Assembly (NCBI RefSeq): GCF_040807025.1
Contig: NC_090942.1
Location: forward strand, 71,602,487 to 71,666,486
Source: Struthio camelus
Taxonomy: Eukaryota > Chordata > Aves > Struthioniformes > Struthionidae
Direction: 5' to 3'
Length of the DNA: 64,000 nt
Position 1 is the first letter of the stretch. The number at the start of each line of letters is the position of its first letter. Below, one piece after another: positions 1 through 11,000 of the stretch. The notes beneath the pieces are model-generated. The model was not told the DNA's origin. It made no database searches and worked only from the letters and a program-made list of their open reading frames with translations. Both the position numbers and the translations under genes were made by a program.

Positions 1-814
1 AAGATTGCCAGCTTCACTTCTGCGCTCTTAGCCATGCTGGAAGAATGGAGTGTCGACAAATTCATGAGCTTATCAAAACTGAGGCAGAAGAGCAGTTCCT
101 AGCTCCCGTCTTCAGCTTCACCGTGTCATTGTGACGTCAATCCAGAGCCTAGGGAAGAACACCATGAGGATGGAGCAGCAAGTAGCCAGGCTCGCCCTCA
201 AAGTTTTTTTTTTTTTTTTTTTAAATAGGCGTAATTGATGCCTCCAGCCTTAAACATTGCCCTAACACCACTGACACATTTGGCACTGTTCAGGCAAAAC
301 ATACCTTAAGCTTTCTAGCTCTCGCTGTTAGTTTGACACTGGCACTGTAACACTGAAAAAGGTACTTCTTCAGTAACCCAAAGCACTCGTCGCACAGCTC
401 CATATAAGGTTCCTTATTCTGTTTTTTTTTCTTTAGGCTGAGATTGCTTATATTTACTACCTTTGCCTCAACTGTGATGAATTAGTTTCTGCAGAATGCA
501 TTTAAAAGCCACAACTACTCATTAATAATGCCTGCGCATAGCTGATCTTTCCCCAAGCCCTCCAGTTCCAGAAAGGTCTCAATTATGCAGCTGCAGTTGC
601 TTAAAAACCTCTAAGCACTTGTACATTGTCCATTCTGCTAAAAAAAAAAAAAAAACCAAAAAAAAAACTGTACCTAAAAGTTCTCTAGTTCTCCTTGTTT
701 AAGCTGCCTCAGCTCATACATATATAAGCATTCAGCAAAGCATAGTGTTAGAAAAGAATGCCAGAATTTCTGGCCATGCAGTTTTGAGAGGCCATATGGG
801 AATTATATATATGC
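1..814. other. Non-coding DNA left of the first CpG island
   Basis: I see no gene here. The stretch contains a run of 19 T at 204-222, A-rich tracts near 640-668 and short alternating TA sequence near 718-725 and 800-812. If the CpG island to the right starts a leftward gene, this is the beginning of that gene's first intron. Confidence 0.5.
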
Positions 815-945
815 ACAGCTTTGCTGCATGACCTTGAACAAGTCACTGGACACTTCCATGCCTTGATTTCTCTACCTGGAGAGTAAGAACTATGACATTG
901 CCCATCTTTGTAAAACGCTTTCAAATCCCAGGTGAAAAATGGCAA
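815..945 (+). repeat. MIR-type (CORE) SINE relic
   Basis: The string 'gcatgaccttgaacaagtca' at about 825-844 matches the MIR core 'tgtgaccttgggcaagtcac'. It is followed in the right order by a 'tgccttgatttctctacctg' segment resembling MIR 'tgcctcagtttcctcatctg', and by 'ttgtaaaacgctttcaaat', like the 'tgtaaagcgctttgagat' tail of MIR/L3 elements. Divergence is high, as expected for an insertion predating the amniote radiation. The assignment rests on remembered consensus, not on a search. Confidence 0.65.
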
Positions 946-1307
946 CTGTGCTGCTGCTGATAATCCCTAGTCCCGAGTAAAACCTCAGAAATTTTGTCTC
1001 CATTTAAAAAAGGGTAGAACTTTACCTGTGAATGCTACCAGTTATGAAGGTAGCATATTATTTGCCATCGTCCTAAAATGTCCACTTCCATCACATATTC
1101 TAACACTGACATGAACTTCTGGGTTATTATTACCTGCTCTACATATCAATCGTTTCTTAAAACAAAAGCTGGGGGATTTTCTCTACAGAAAGATACCTTG
1201 ATAAAAAGAATAGCTAGACCTTATGTAGTGAAGGGTTACTAATATATCTCTGAGATCTTTACAGTCCCCTGATTTATTTTGCATAAGAAATATCACATCA
1301 TACTCAC

Positions 1308-1672
1308 CTTGCGCGAACGGTTAGAAATGCCAAGTGTTTCAGGAGCGGTTTCATCTAACGGGGGTCACCGGCATCTCCCTCCGAGGAAAGCCCTCCGCTG
1401 CCTCCCGCCTGCAACCCAAACCTCCCCTCCGCACCCGCGGAGCCAGGCGCAGATATTACACATATAGGTATATGTATATATGGGGAGATTCACACGCGCC
1501 CCCCCCCCCCCCCCCCCGTCCTGCGCACGGGCTCCGCTGCCCCGGCGGGCGTCCCGGCAGGTGCCGCCCACCGCGGCAGGGGAGGCGCCGGCGGCCACCC
1601 CGCTCCCTCCGCGCCCGCGGAGGAGAAGCCCCGCGGCGCGCCCAGCTCCGCGCCGCCCGCCCCGCGCTCACC
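1308..1672 (-). other. Candidate minus-strand first exon(s) leaving CpG island 1
   Basis: On the minus strand the sequence reads CGCAAG|GTGAGTATG, with the exon ending at 1308 and the donor GT at 1307-1306. This is close to the ideal donor consensus and sits exactly at the left boundary of the CpG island. A second minus-strand donor, GGGAG|GTGAGCG (exon end 1672), lies deeper in the island. No long coding frame is needed, so I read this as a non-coding or 5'UTR first exon of a gene running left out of the window. The gene is not identifiable. FHIT, whose first exons are untranslated in mammals, is only a synteny guess tied to the tentative PTPRG idea for the 50.5 kb exon. Confidence 0.4.
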
Positions 1673-2060
1673 TCCCTGCCCGCGGCGAGCAGCGCGCAGG
1701 GCTGCCGTGCCCGGGCTCCGGCGCGGCCGCACGCTGCGGACACCCCGCCCGGCGCGGCTCGGCTCGGCGCGGTGCGGCGCGGTGCAGCGCGGCGCGGGGG
1801 CGCCCCCTGCGGGCCGCCGGGCGCGGCGCGGCGGCGGGTCCGGGGCCGGCGCGGGACCCGCTCCGCGCGGCCGCGACCCCTTGGCGGCAGGGAGCGGGGG
1901 CAGGGATTCTCCCTCACCCCTCTCCTCCCCCCCAAAACCCTCCTCCGCGGTGCAGCGCGGAGGTTGCGCGAGGGGCGGCAGCTCCCTCCCGGTGGGAAGC
2001 ATCCCCCGGTACCGTGCCCAGTCTCTGGAAAGAATACACTACATCCTGTAATTCGGCGTG
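1330..2060. promoter_or_regulatory. CpG island 1 (likely promoter)
   Basis: A sharp rise in GC and CpG begins near 1310 and ends near 2060. It includes a run of 19 C at 1499-1517, a tandem-like GGCGCGGTGC tract at about 1750-1800 and several GC boxes. An alternating purine-pyrimidine AT block (about 1457-1482) sits inside the left part. Four overlapping open frames of 114-249 codons in both strands are products of low stop-codon frequency in GC-rich DNA: their translations are Arg/Pro/Ala low complexity. Donor signals leave the island both leftward (minus strand, 1308) and possibly rightward (plus strand, 2207), which suits a bidirectional promoter. Confidence 0.75.
1499..1517 (+). repeat. 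Poly-C tract of 19
   Basis: An uninterrupted run of C in CpG island 1. On the C strand such a run can form an i-motif and on the G strand a quadruplex. Its exact length is the kind of call that sequencing and assembly get wrong. Confidence 0.9.
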
Positions 2061-3733
2061 TTTGGCTTAAATGCAGCCTGTAATTACACGGGACAATGCC
2101 TGTCGCTCCCGTTCGTCATTTCTGACTGCGTACCGGCAGCACGAACCGCTGCGTCTTGCTAGCAGGCCCGGCTGGCGGCTGCTCCACGGTTTAACTCAGC
2201 TTCTCAGGTACTCTCTTCCCTTCCCTCGTACTTAGTGCTGCTCACCAGTACCACCCCACCTGCTGTGTAACTCAGTGTCAGAGGGTCTCTCCTTCTCCTT
2301 ACAAGGCTACCAGGACAGCAACAGTAATGTTGCTGTTTCATCAGGCCGTTACCTAGTAGCACGGACCTTTTACAGGGTGCTCTTCGTGTTTCCCAAAGTG
2401 AGTTACAGCAAAGGAAGGTGGTGTTATTTCATTTTGCAAATGGGGAAAATGAGCCATGTGATTGCTTCAGGCTCTGCAAGAGGCTAGCATCAGCCAGAAA
2501 TAAAACTCTGAAATGGTAGGACCACCTTCACTGGACAACACTTACTTCCTTGTTTATTAAACTATCCGGTAATGTAAAGAGACATTAGTAACAGATGTGA
2601 AACAGAGCTCAAAAGTACTGCAAGCTCGGTGGATGTTCCTCCTGTTTTTCTGGTCCAGCCCAGAGATGCAATGCGAGTAAAAGAAATGGCTCAATGTCCT
2701 TCTTGATGCAAGGTTAAATAGAACTTGGATTGGAAAAGATCTTCCACGATCCAAGTCTCTCCACAAGAACACGATACGTGTTTAGGAGGCCAGGCCATTT
2801 AGGAGTCAGTCCTGAGGAGAAATGAGAACCTACTATTCCCTGCGTGCTGTGCCAGCTGCAGGCACTCAGGAGCAGATCTTAAAATAGTTGTACTGCATAT
2901 CATTCAAAGGCAAAAGAATTAGAAGGCAGATGTGAAAGCAGTAGTGTGGTTTATGCTTTACTTGTTAAAAATAAATGCTGAGGCTTTAAGCTTACCCTCT
3001 TTGTTTGGTTTACATAATTTAGAGGGATTAGCTTTTTCCGTCCTCCTAAGAGAGCAACTGGTGAGTGTCTATTTTGCATCTGGGGAAATGTGTGTTAGTC
3101 TCGAGGCCTGACATTTGTTTTGTGTCTATGGAATTCACCCTGCATGGGGCTGTCAAATTAAATACGATAACTGGCTTTTCCAAAGCAGTAGATAATTTAT
3201 TGGTCATTAAAAGTCGTAGTCTCTGTGCAGTCTGCTTGTGATGAAGTCTCTTATTGGTGTCAGGGAATAAGAATTTAGTAAACACTGATGAACACAGGCA
3301 AAAGGTTTTAGCCTGCTGTAAGACCCACTGGCCTGATCCAGGACCACTTCAGTTGTAGTGTGCTCCCTCTGTACCTGTTGTTCTGCTTGTACATAATGCT
3401 GATGGGGGGGATGTGTTGGTTTTTGGGTTTTTTCCCCCCAAAATGGGCTTTGAAAGCGTTTTCCTACAGACCAAGGACCACCTGCCTTTGTGCTAGGCAA
3501 TGGCTTTCCCACTTGTGCTGATCCTAACAACATGGGCACGGGTATTATCCTGGCACAGGAAATGAGACCAAGCCCGTCCCTTGTGAAGAGCACCGTGTGA
3601 CTGACTGCCTGACCGATGGGGCCACGTCCCATTTCTGCCCTTCCATCATACAAAAATTCAGGCGAAAGGGAGCAAAGCGAAAGGTGCCAGGTGTCCGATC
3701 CCGCACAGCTGTGCTCTCAGGGTCTGATTTCAG
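2060..3733. other. Right flank of CpG island 1, non-coding
   Basis: No coding region is supported. A plus-strand donor-like site, CTCAG|GTACTC, ends at 2207 and could close an untranslated exon starting in the island. It is listed only because it would fit the candidate small secreted gene at 3.7-4.5 kb. The stretch also holds the minus-strand MIR-like relic at about 2417-2505. Confidence 0.35.
2417..2505 (-). repeat. Probable MIR SINE relic, inverted
   Basis: The plus strand reads 'ttatttcattttgcaaatgg' and continues 'ggaaaatgag', which resembles the reverse complement of MIR ('ttatcccattttacagatgg', then 'ggaaactgag'). A decayed 'gtgattgcttcaggctctgc' follows where MIR has 'gtgacttgcccaaggtcaca'. 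The similarity is partial, so this is a moderate call. Confidence 0.45.
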
Positions 3734-3778
3734 AGAAGCCAGGAGCGCCTTGCTGCCTGCCACCGCCCTGGCAGCTTC

Positions 3779-3823
3779 ATGCATCTTCGATTTGTCGCTC
3801 TGCTCTTGTCCCTTGCACCTTTG
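3779..3823 (+). CDS. Candidate signal-peptide exon of a hypothetical small secreted protein
   Basis: From ATG at 3779 the frame gives MHLRFVALLLSLAPL (15 residues), a textbook n-region (Arg4) plus hydrophobic core. It runs straight into a donor, TTG|GTGAGTG (GT at 3824), in phase 0. An acceptor-like 'gtctgatttcag' ends at 3733, so the full exon would be 3734-3823. The Kozak context is weak, with T at -3. The exon is followed in frame by the candidates at 4004-4116 and 4241-4370, giving a 95-residue product. Short hydrophobic ATG-initiated frames next to a GT are common by chance, so the support comes mainly from the third exon. I do not recognise the protein. Confidence 0.28.
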
Positions 3824-4003
3824 GTGAGTGTTTCGTAGCCTTAATTCATTTTTGAGAAAGGGACTATGGTGCATTTGTAAATATTACCCTCGTGTGACCA
3901 GGAATAGAAGCAATCACAGCACAAGAGGGTAGCTGGGTATGGGAATCAGTGGTTGCAGTGGAGCTGAGAGGAACTCACTCCTTTTATAGGCGTCTTTTTT
4001 CAG

Positions 4004-4116
4004 CATCAGAGGAGTGAAGCATATTTGTTACCGGTGACTTTATCTATGCCTTCAGTCTCTCCTAGTGGCAACTCGGAGCCTCCTGGCAGGGCAGATCAGG
4101 CGATGTGCAACAGCAG
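4004..4116 (+). CDS. Candidate middle exon of the hypothetical small secreted protein
   Basis: A good acceptor, 'ggcgtcttttttcag', ends at 4003. Read in phase 0 the frame is open for more than 45 codons. The donor that keeps the reading frame into the next candidate exon is CAG|GTCCAC (GT at 4117); an alternative phase-compatible donor is CT|GTAACG at 4147. The product is Ser/Pro-rich, about 37 residues, with one Cys near its end and no motif I know. This is the weakest of the three exons, but without it the first and last exons do not join in frame. Confidence 0.22.
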
Positions 4117-4240
4117 GTCCACAGCTCTGCAGTTACAACTAGGTCTGTAACGTGGGCCTGCACCTGGCCATGCAAGCCTTATAGCTGCCTTATTCCCCCT
4201 GTTATCCATACCTATCTGTATCCTTTTTTTTCTCTGAAAG

Positions 4241-4370
4241 CTTCCTGGTGCTGGACCCAGAGCAAGAATTTGAGCTCGTTTACAGGAAGTCTGGTAAATA
4301 CCTGCAGTCAGCCAATGCCAGCGGTCAGAGCTTCAAACTGCCGCTGTTCACCAGTGACCCTAATGACTGA
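4241..4370 (+). CDS. Candidate terminal exon of the hypothetical small secreted protein
   Basis: A long pyrimidine tract, 'tatcctttttttttctctg', runs into AAAG with AG at 4239-4240. The frame starting at 4242 encodes 42 residues beginning FLVLDPEQEFELVYRKSGKY and ending in LFTSDPND before TGA (4368-4370). The composition is strikingly protein-like, with mixed charge, few repeats, five CTG leucine codons and about two thirds G/C in third positions although the surroundings are AT-richer. The frame is closed 5' by TAG at 4182 and has no in-frame ATG, so it needs an upstream exon. A polyadenylation-type ATTAAA lies at 4533-4538. No family is recognised. It may also be the last trace of a decayed gene. 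Confidence 0.35.
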
Positions 4371-4540
4371 AGAGCAGATAATGAAATAGGAGGACAAACA
4401 ACCTGAACTGCATACGAAGCCACAGAGTCTTAAGTCAAAGCTAAACACTGTTTCAGGATCAATGAAAAGAGACGGATCCTAGCAGTTGCGAAGAACAGAA
4501 GTATTTTAGAAAGGCTCACAAGTGTAAGGAGCATTAAATA
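4371..4540 (+). other. Possible 3'UTR with ATTAAA signal
   Basis: This AT-rich segment follows the candidate stop codon at 4368-4370. ATTAAA at 4533-4538 is the commonest variant of AATAAA. The call depends entirely on the small-gene model. Confidence 0.2.
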
Positions 4541-4944
4541 CTACTTTACTAGCTTAATAAGATATCTAAGTTGCCAAAGTCCAGCATATTCTTTCTGCCT
4601 GGTCTAAGGGGTGGCACCTGTGTGCCAGGAGACATTTCTGCTAGCTTGTTGCTTTCATTTTGGGTCATTTATGGTGTCTTTTCTGGAGATGCTTCTGTTG
4701 TGAAAGCCAATGGCATTTGCTTCCTGACCTGTAGGAGAAGGGACTGCTGTGATATTGCAGGCTTGACAGCTAATGTATGAAGCAGGATGTATAAACTGGA
4801 AAGGACTGCTGAAGCTGTGGTATTTTTTTTTTTTTCCAATGCTGGAAATTCCATTATAGATGACAAAGTCGCAGGTTTCCACAGCTTCTAAAACAAGATT
4901 TGGGCATGGGGTTTAATGAGACTCCCGAGAGGAAAAGGTGACCG

Positions 4945-5025
4945 AGACCTGATTTTACAAAGTCGTTTAGGAGTCTCTAAGTCCTATAGAAATCAGTAGC
5001 ATTTCGTCTTCTAAGTACCTGTATG
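4945..5025. repeat. Old palindromic amniote repeat, fragment
   Basis: The words 'gacctgattttacaaag', 'ttaggagtctctaagtccta' and 'tcttctaagtacctg' recall a widespread sauropsid repeat whose arms read 'taggagcctaagtcccattg' and its complement. I cannot name the family with certainty. The copy is heavily diverged. Confidence 0.4.
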
Positions 5026-5035
5026 CAAGTGAGTG

Positions 5036-8000
5036 CAAGCGTCTACAAACTGTAGAGTACATCATATAGGTGGTGGCATGGGTGGGGAGACACAGACTCT
5101 GCATAAGGTCCTTGCTGTAAGGAGTGGGTTATTAAACTCAGATTTTGTCCAGCAGGCGACGAAATGCGATGGAAACGGTGTAGCATCTGTGTTGACGCTT
5201 TAGAAGAGCAGCCTGGAGCTGCAGAGACACTTGTTCTAGGGCAGAGCACACCTGGGCCAGAGCTGGATGCCCGCTTCAAACAGCGACCTACTGGAGACCC
5301 TGCCCACTCCTTAGCCCTTCCTCGCAGCAGTCTCCTGAGGGCTGCGGTGATGTTTGGTTACTAGCAGGAAAACTACTGAATAAATAACATGTTAACACAA
5401 ATATTTGTAGCTATTACTAAAGGTTCACAGGGAAACATTCTGATTGTTTTCTTCATTTTGACAGAATATCTTCCAAATGTTTCTGTGTTGGCTCCAGGCA
5501 ACGTACATAAATCTGTTCAGTTATGCTAATCTAGCGCCATGAAAAAAGAATTGCTAACTTTGTCATTAAATTATAGACGAACTTTGCTGTTAGTTTGGGT
5601 TGTAGTCATTATGAAGTATTGCTGTTTTGAGTTAATATTACATTTTCTCATATATATTTTCTCCTGTGGCTCATGAAACTGAGATTGTAATGATGTGTTT
5701 CTTGACTGTATGCTGAGGATTTATAACTTCTTTATTTCTATCAACCTTTTTCCCACCGTATATGAGAAAAATCAAATACCTATTTTTAAGATGAAGACTT
5801 TATTATGTAATGGGTGATCATTTGTAGAGTAGTAAATAAGGCTACAATCTTGCAGACATTTGTTTGTGTTTAACCTTACCTAGAAAGGCTTAATGGAGTA
5901 GCTAAGAAAGCTGCAGCTTCCCTGTTAGCGTCACGTGATGCCATGCTAGCTGTGGGTCCCCAGGCAGGGAAACGCCTGTGGGAGTACGTGATCCCTACGC
6001 AACCTGCATTATTGTGTTTTCTTGTGTATGTGCAGGTAAACCCATAGGTCAGGGGGTTATTTTCATTTGCTAAGCCAGGTCCTGACTTTGTGAACACCAA
6101 AACTACATCACAAAAAACCTACCACTGTAGTGCTGGAACATCCTGAAAATTAATACAGGCCTTTGCAGAGAGATAAAATCAAGATGATACTTAAGGTTGC
6201 TATATTTTAGGTTAGAGCCAAAACTGACTCAGAGCTTTGTAGCAGCATAAATGAGACTGAAATTTGTTGCCGTTTGCTCGAGGGACAGTGGTTGGGGCCA
6301 GGCACTCTCTCCTTTCCCTTTTCCGTCCTGGGCATGTGGAGGAGCTGAGCAGGGAAGCGTGTGGCCCCTCTGAAGAGTGCCACAGCTCTCTGTGCTGCCG
6401 GAGCACGGGAGGGAAGATCCTCCAGCCCTGTCGCCAGGGACTTGCACTTGCACTCCAGCCAGGAGGATGAAGGGTGGCGGCAGGTTGCACCACTAAAACA
6501 TTTTGTTCGATTTGGCTTCGCAAGGTGCCGAAACAGAGCACTAGAGGGATGTGCTTGGTAGTGTGTTGCTGATCTCACACATGCAAATATGTCTCTGTCC
6601 TAATGCAGGCCTGCTATCAAAGTAGCTGTTTGGCATGTTTGCACAGAGACACATAAATACACAGCCTGGGTGTCTTGCAGTAGCCAGATTGTTATCAGAT
6701 ATATTTAATGGTGATGCACATGCAAAGCTCAGCGGGAGCTATGGTAAGTAGAGCAGCGAGGCATAAATTCACATTTTGTAAAGCATGGCAAATGGGTAGT
6801 CTTCCTATTGCCCAAATTATAAGTGCAGAAATTCTGCTAATCCCTGTGTTTCTCTTCAACTGTGCCACTGGCTAGGTTGTATCCTGACAGTTTGCCCTTA
6901 AAAATGGGTATGCTGTGACTGCACACTCGCTGGACTACGGCAGCGACTGCGCTGACTCCATCCAGTTCGGTCCCTTATTATTAGTCTTGCTCTTTGTTTA
7001 AGGCTTACTTTTCTGCTATTATTTTTTCTCCTTCCGTACACACTCAGATCACAGAGAGAGATCCTTTAATAACCTGTTATTGGTGTAAAATTAATTGATG
7101 TATAACCTTAAAGAACACAGGGTGAGTGTAATTCTGTTGCACGTATTTAAAATAAATAAATACTTACTTGCTTTAAACCCAAAGAATTCCAGCTTCTGCA
7201 CTGAAATAAGTTTAGACCAATAATTAAATAACCTACAGAATAGTCTCCAAACTAGCTAGTACTCTTCTAATAGCAAGATTTGTGTGATGGTTTTAATCAA
7301 ATACAGTTACTGAATTAAAAACCACTGGTAAAAGTTGCAAAAAATTTTTGCAACAAATGTGCAATACCAGATTTTATTAATGAATGAGTTACACTGATCT
7401 GTCATCTTAATTTCTTACAGATGTGTTCATGTTTCTTGAAAGGACCAGTGGAAATTATCATTAATTCATTTGCTATTCATGTTAATGAATGCTAGCCCTT
7501 ATTCTTCCTCAATGGTATTATGACTGCAATCTGGATTGCCGTAGGGACCTCACTGTAATTCATCACTGCTTCAGCGTTCAGATTCTCCGGTGGAACTAGA
7601 TACTGATGTCGACAACATCTGGAGTTTTCTGTCTCTCATCTTTTTTTCTATCTCCTTCCTTCTGTTTAATCAAGAGAATAGGAAGGGGAAATTGCTGTCA
7701 TTATTAATATGTGCAAGACACTGAATGCCTGCTAGGGCTCTGGAGGATATTTAGACTCCCAATGTAAGGGATTCAGATTCATTTGCCTCCTTTGTTTGTC
7801 TCCATATCTAAGAACCCTTCAGCAGAAAATGCTGGTGGGAGCTGGGTGGGGCATCCCTGGTGCAAAGAGCTGGACCCGGGCGTGCATTTTGATATCAGCC
7901 CTGGGGTCTTCACTTGTACTGTGGCTCAGCTGCTATCCAAAAGGAGACCTGTTCACAGAGGTGGGAGTAAGGAGCAACTACCTTAAATAACCTCTAACTT

Positions 8001-11000
8001 TGTAACTTTATTGGTCATGACACTCCGTAGCAGGTGGGAGGCTATGCTTTCAACCCCCTCACTAAAGCCAAGGAGCGAATTTGGTGGGGGATGTTGTACC
8101 ACAGAAAACTGTCCTAGCTACCACAGTTCATGTATATATGTGAATGTATACCCCACTTCTTTCACTGGAGCTGTTTCATGTTGTGTAAAGCAGTTCTGTA
8201 CTTGCTGTAGAAAAGAAACAAGTAGGCTGTCCTGGATTTTAAGTAGGAATCTGTTTATCTGCACATACTCAAATCTAAATTTGCTTCCTAACCAGGCTGT
8301 TCAGATGCTAGCCCTTTCTTAGAGGTAGGGTTTAAATGAGCTCAGGGATACACCGAAAGGGAAATCTCGAAATGTGGGCTATTCTTTAGCATAGACCAGG
8401 CCTGCCTGTACTTGCATTGTATGGCAATACGTATGCCATGCTGCCTTGTGGTAATGTCACCATGGCCAACATCAGAGAGACGTTTCAGCCTGGATCTTTC
8501 CTAAAGTGGCCTGATAACATTTGTAGCAAGAGGCTGTGGAAATAGTGGGCACGGCCAGTTACAGACGTGTGGACATGGGCTGCAGTCAAGGAGCCTGAGT
8601 GTCTTTCTTGCTTGACTCTCAGGGATATGGTAGACAGCAGCTGAAATGAGTGACCTGGCTAGGGTGAAGGCAATTGTAGCAGTCCTTGCCACAAAGAACT
8701 TTCATTTCATATATCAGAAGGTGAAAATGAGAGCATACTGCCTCCAAACAATATGATATTCATGGATAGGGTACGATCCTGTGAGTTTGGGGAGAGCGGG
8801 ATTCAGAGCCCTTCAGGAAAGGGGGAAATTTGACCGCATATATTGTATCATTAGCACTGGCTAATAGAGTAAAGATAAAGGGGGAAAAAGTGAGGAAATT
8901 GCCGATGTGGTAGTAATATTCTTAGCTCTCCTTCAGATATTCAGAACTGAAACGTTTCGATTCCTTTTAAGTTGACCAGACCATTACATTAATAGAAAAT
9001 GAACTTCCTTTTTTTCCTAAGAGAACCAACTTTTTATCATTTCTTTGGTTTCTCACCGATTTGTATTCCTATGTGTAACAGACAGTAATTTTGTTAATAA
9101 AATCCATAAATGTTTATAAAATCTCAAGAAATATGCTATTGTGCTTTCTTCTGTCCTTGTCTGCTACACCTGGCAGGAGTTCCTGTAAAGATAATTCTCT
9201 GTCTTCCTTCAAATCTAGCCTGTAAAACTCCTCCATGCCGTAAGTCCTAAAATCAACTTGACAAGGGTTTGTCTATGAATAGGTTATGACCACTGCCTAT
9301 CATGTTAAGCAGTGTTTTCACAATGTTTCTTCTCCATATCTGCACTGAAGAGTTATCTCCTTAAATTGTGGGCATATAATGGTAGGGAACCAACTTTTGA
9401 ATGTCCGAACACCGAGCAATTGGAATAGCCTCTTCACAAATTCGCATCAATGTCATAGTGACCGACCACACAAACATCTTGAAGGAAAAGTAGTAGGTAC
9501 ACTATCCAGTCAGGGACTGAATGGCCTGCTGTCAGTGAGGCCTGCAAACTCCTGTCTCGTTCACTTACCCAGGGTCTGCTGGGGGCTGAGCTATTTCTTC
9601 TGTCCTCCTGTGTCTACTTGAACCATTTAATCTTGCCTTGAAGTATGCATTTATATTCCTTCTCTTAGGTATTGCTTTGGAGAACGATGCTCTGGGATTT
9701 TATATTGCCCCTTTTCATGTGGGGACAAGATCTGGAGGGAAAAAACACCAATTATTTAGATAGTTGACTCCTGTGATGTCGGTGTCATCTAAACACTTTT
9801 TTGGAACTATCCCTGAATTTTTTATGTATTTGATGACGAAGGAATTCAAGCAGTCTCTGACCCTTTTCTCTGTTCAGGAAACAGCTTGCAAAGGACACAA
9901 GCCTTTCAGGCGCTGTAGTAGCTAGTCTGAGCTGGTGACAGATGCTGAGCATTTCTATGCTGCCGTACGACTGTAAGGATATGCGATGACTGCCCTGGTG
10001 GGTAATCCGTCCTCATCTGGAAATCATTACTGCTAATCAGTCTAGCTTTTATATACTAGTTTACTGTATTACTTATCAAGGTTTCTGTGAACTAGTTTCT
10101 GAGACCGTGTGTGCCATAAAAATGTTCAGTTTACAACAAAGATCGTAAGGCACCATTGGTAAACAAGTCATTAAAAAAGCAACATGAAATTTGATTAGGA
10201 CAGCATGAGACAACCAGTCGAAGATACCTTCCAGCCAAGCAGAAGGCAACGTTAACAAAGAGGCATTACAAAAATGAAGTTCTCAGTACCTTATATTGTG
10301 AGGCGGGGACTTATTTTAAAAAGCAACTATTAATACCATAATTTCAGAAACCCTTTAAGCGCACATTAAATTCCCATTGCCTGCATGTTTAGCTGAAGCC
10401 AGAGCTTGAAGGATTCAACAAGACTGCAGTGCTTCTTTACTGAAGCTTTTCCCATCCTCATATAAGCATAAATCCCATTGGAAGCAGGGTTAACATTATT
10501 GTGCAGATTAACTAACCAAGCAGTAGCTGATTTATTTAAGCTGTACATAATTTCAGCATCCACCGTTTTAGTGGGAATACAATTAAGCGTATTTCTTGAG
10601 GAACACTGTCTACTAATGCCTGTACTATACCCTTAATTAGCACAGAATCATCTGTCATAATAAAGTCTTTAAAAAAAATCCACAAAATGTTTTATGCTTC
10701 AGTAACACAAAAGATTTTGTTAATGCTTTATTTTGAAATACTTACAGCTGATACTTAAAATTGGTTTAATTTCTTTATCGTTTTGATTTAATCCAGAAAA
10801 AAACTATAGACAACTTATAATTCAGAGCAGTGAACATAGCTGCAATATCCTTGCATAACTGAAGAACATCCTGTCAATGGTACATTGTTTATTCGTTTTT
10901 TTGCCTGAGTCTTCTGCATAAGGAATGAAATAGCACATTTTCTCTAATGTCAGAGTTTTGTAGTTCAGCCATTTTGTGTGTACAGGTGCAAAGCCAATGG

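Noticed and set aside
1334-2083. Several overlapping 114-249 codon frames on both strands in CpG island 1
   Set aside because: GC-rich DNA lacks stop codons. The translations are Arg/Pro/Ala low complexity with no domain, and frames on both strands are open at once.
3060-3110. Possible third MIR relic ('tattttgcatctggggaaat')
   Set aside because: The similarity covers only about 25 bases and the flanking MIR segments are missing.
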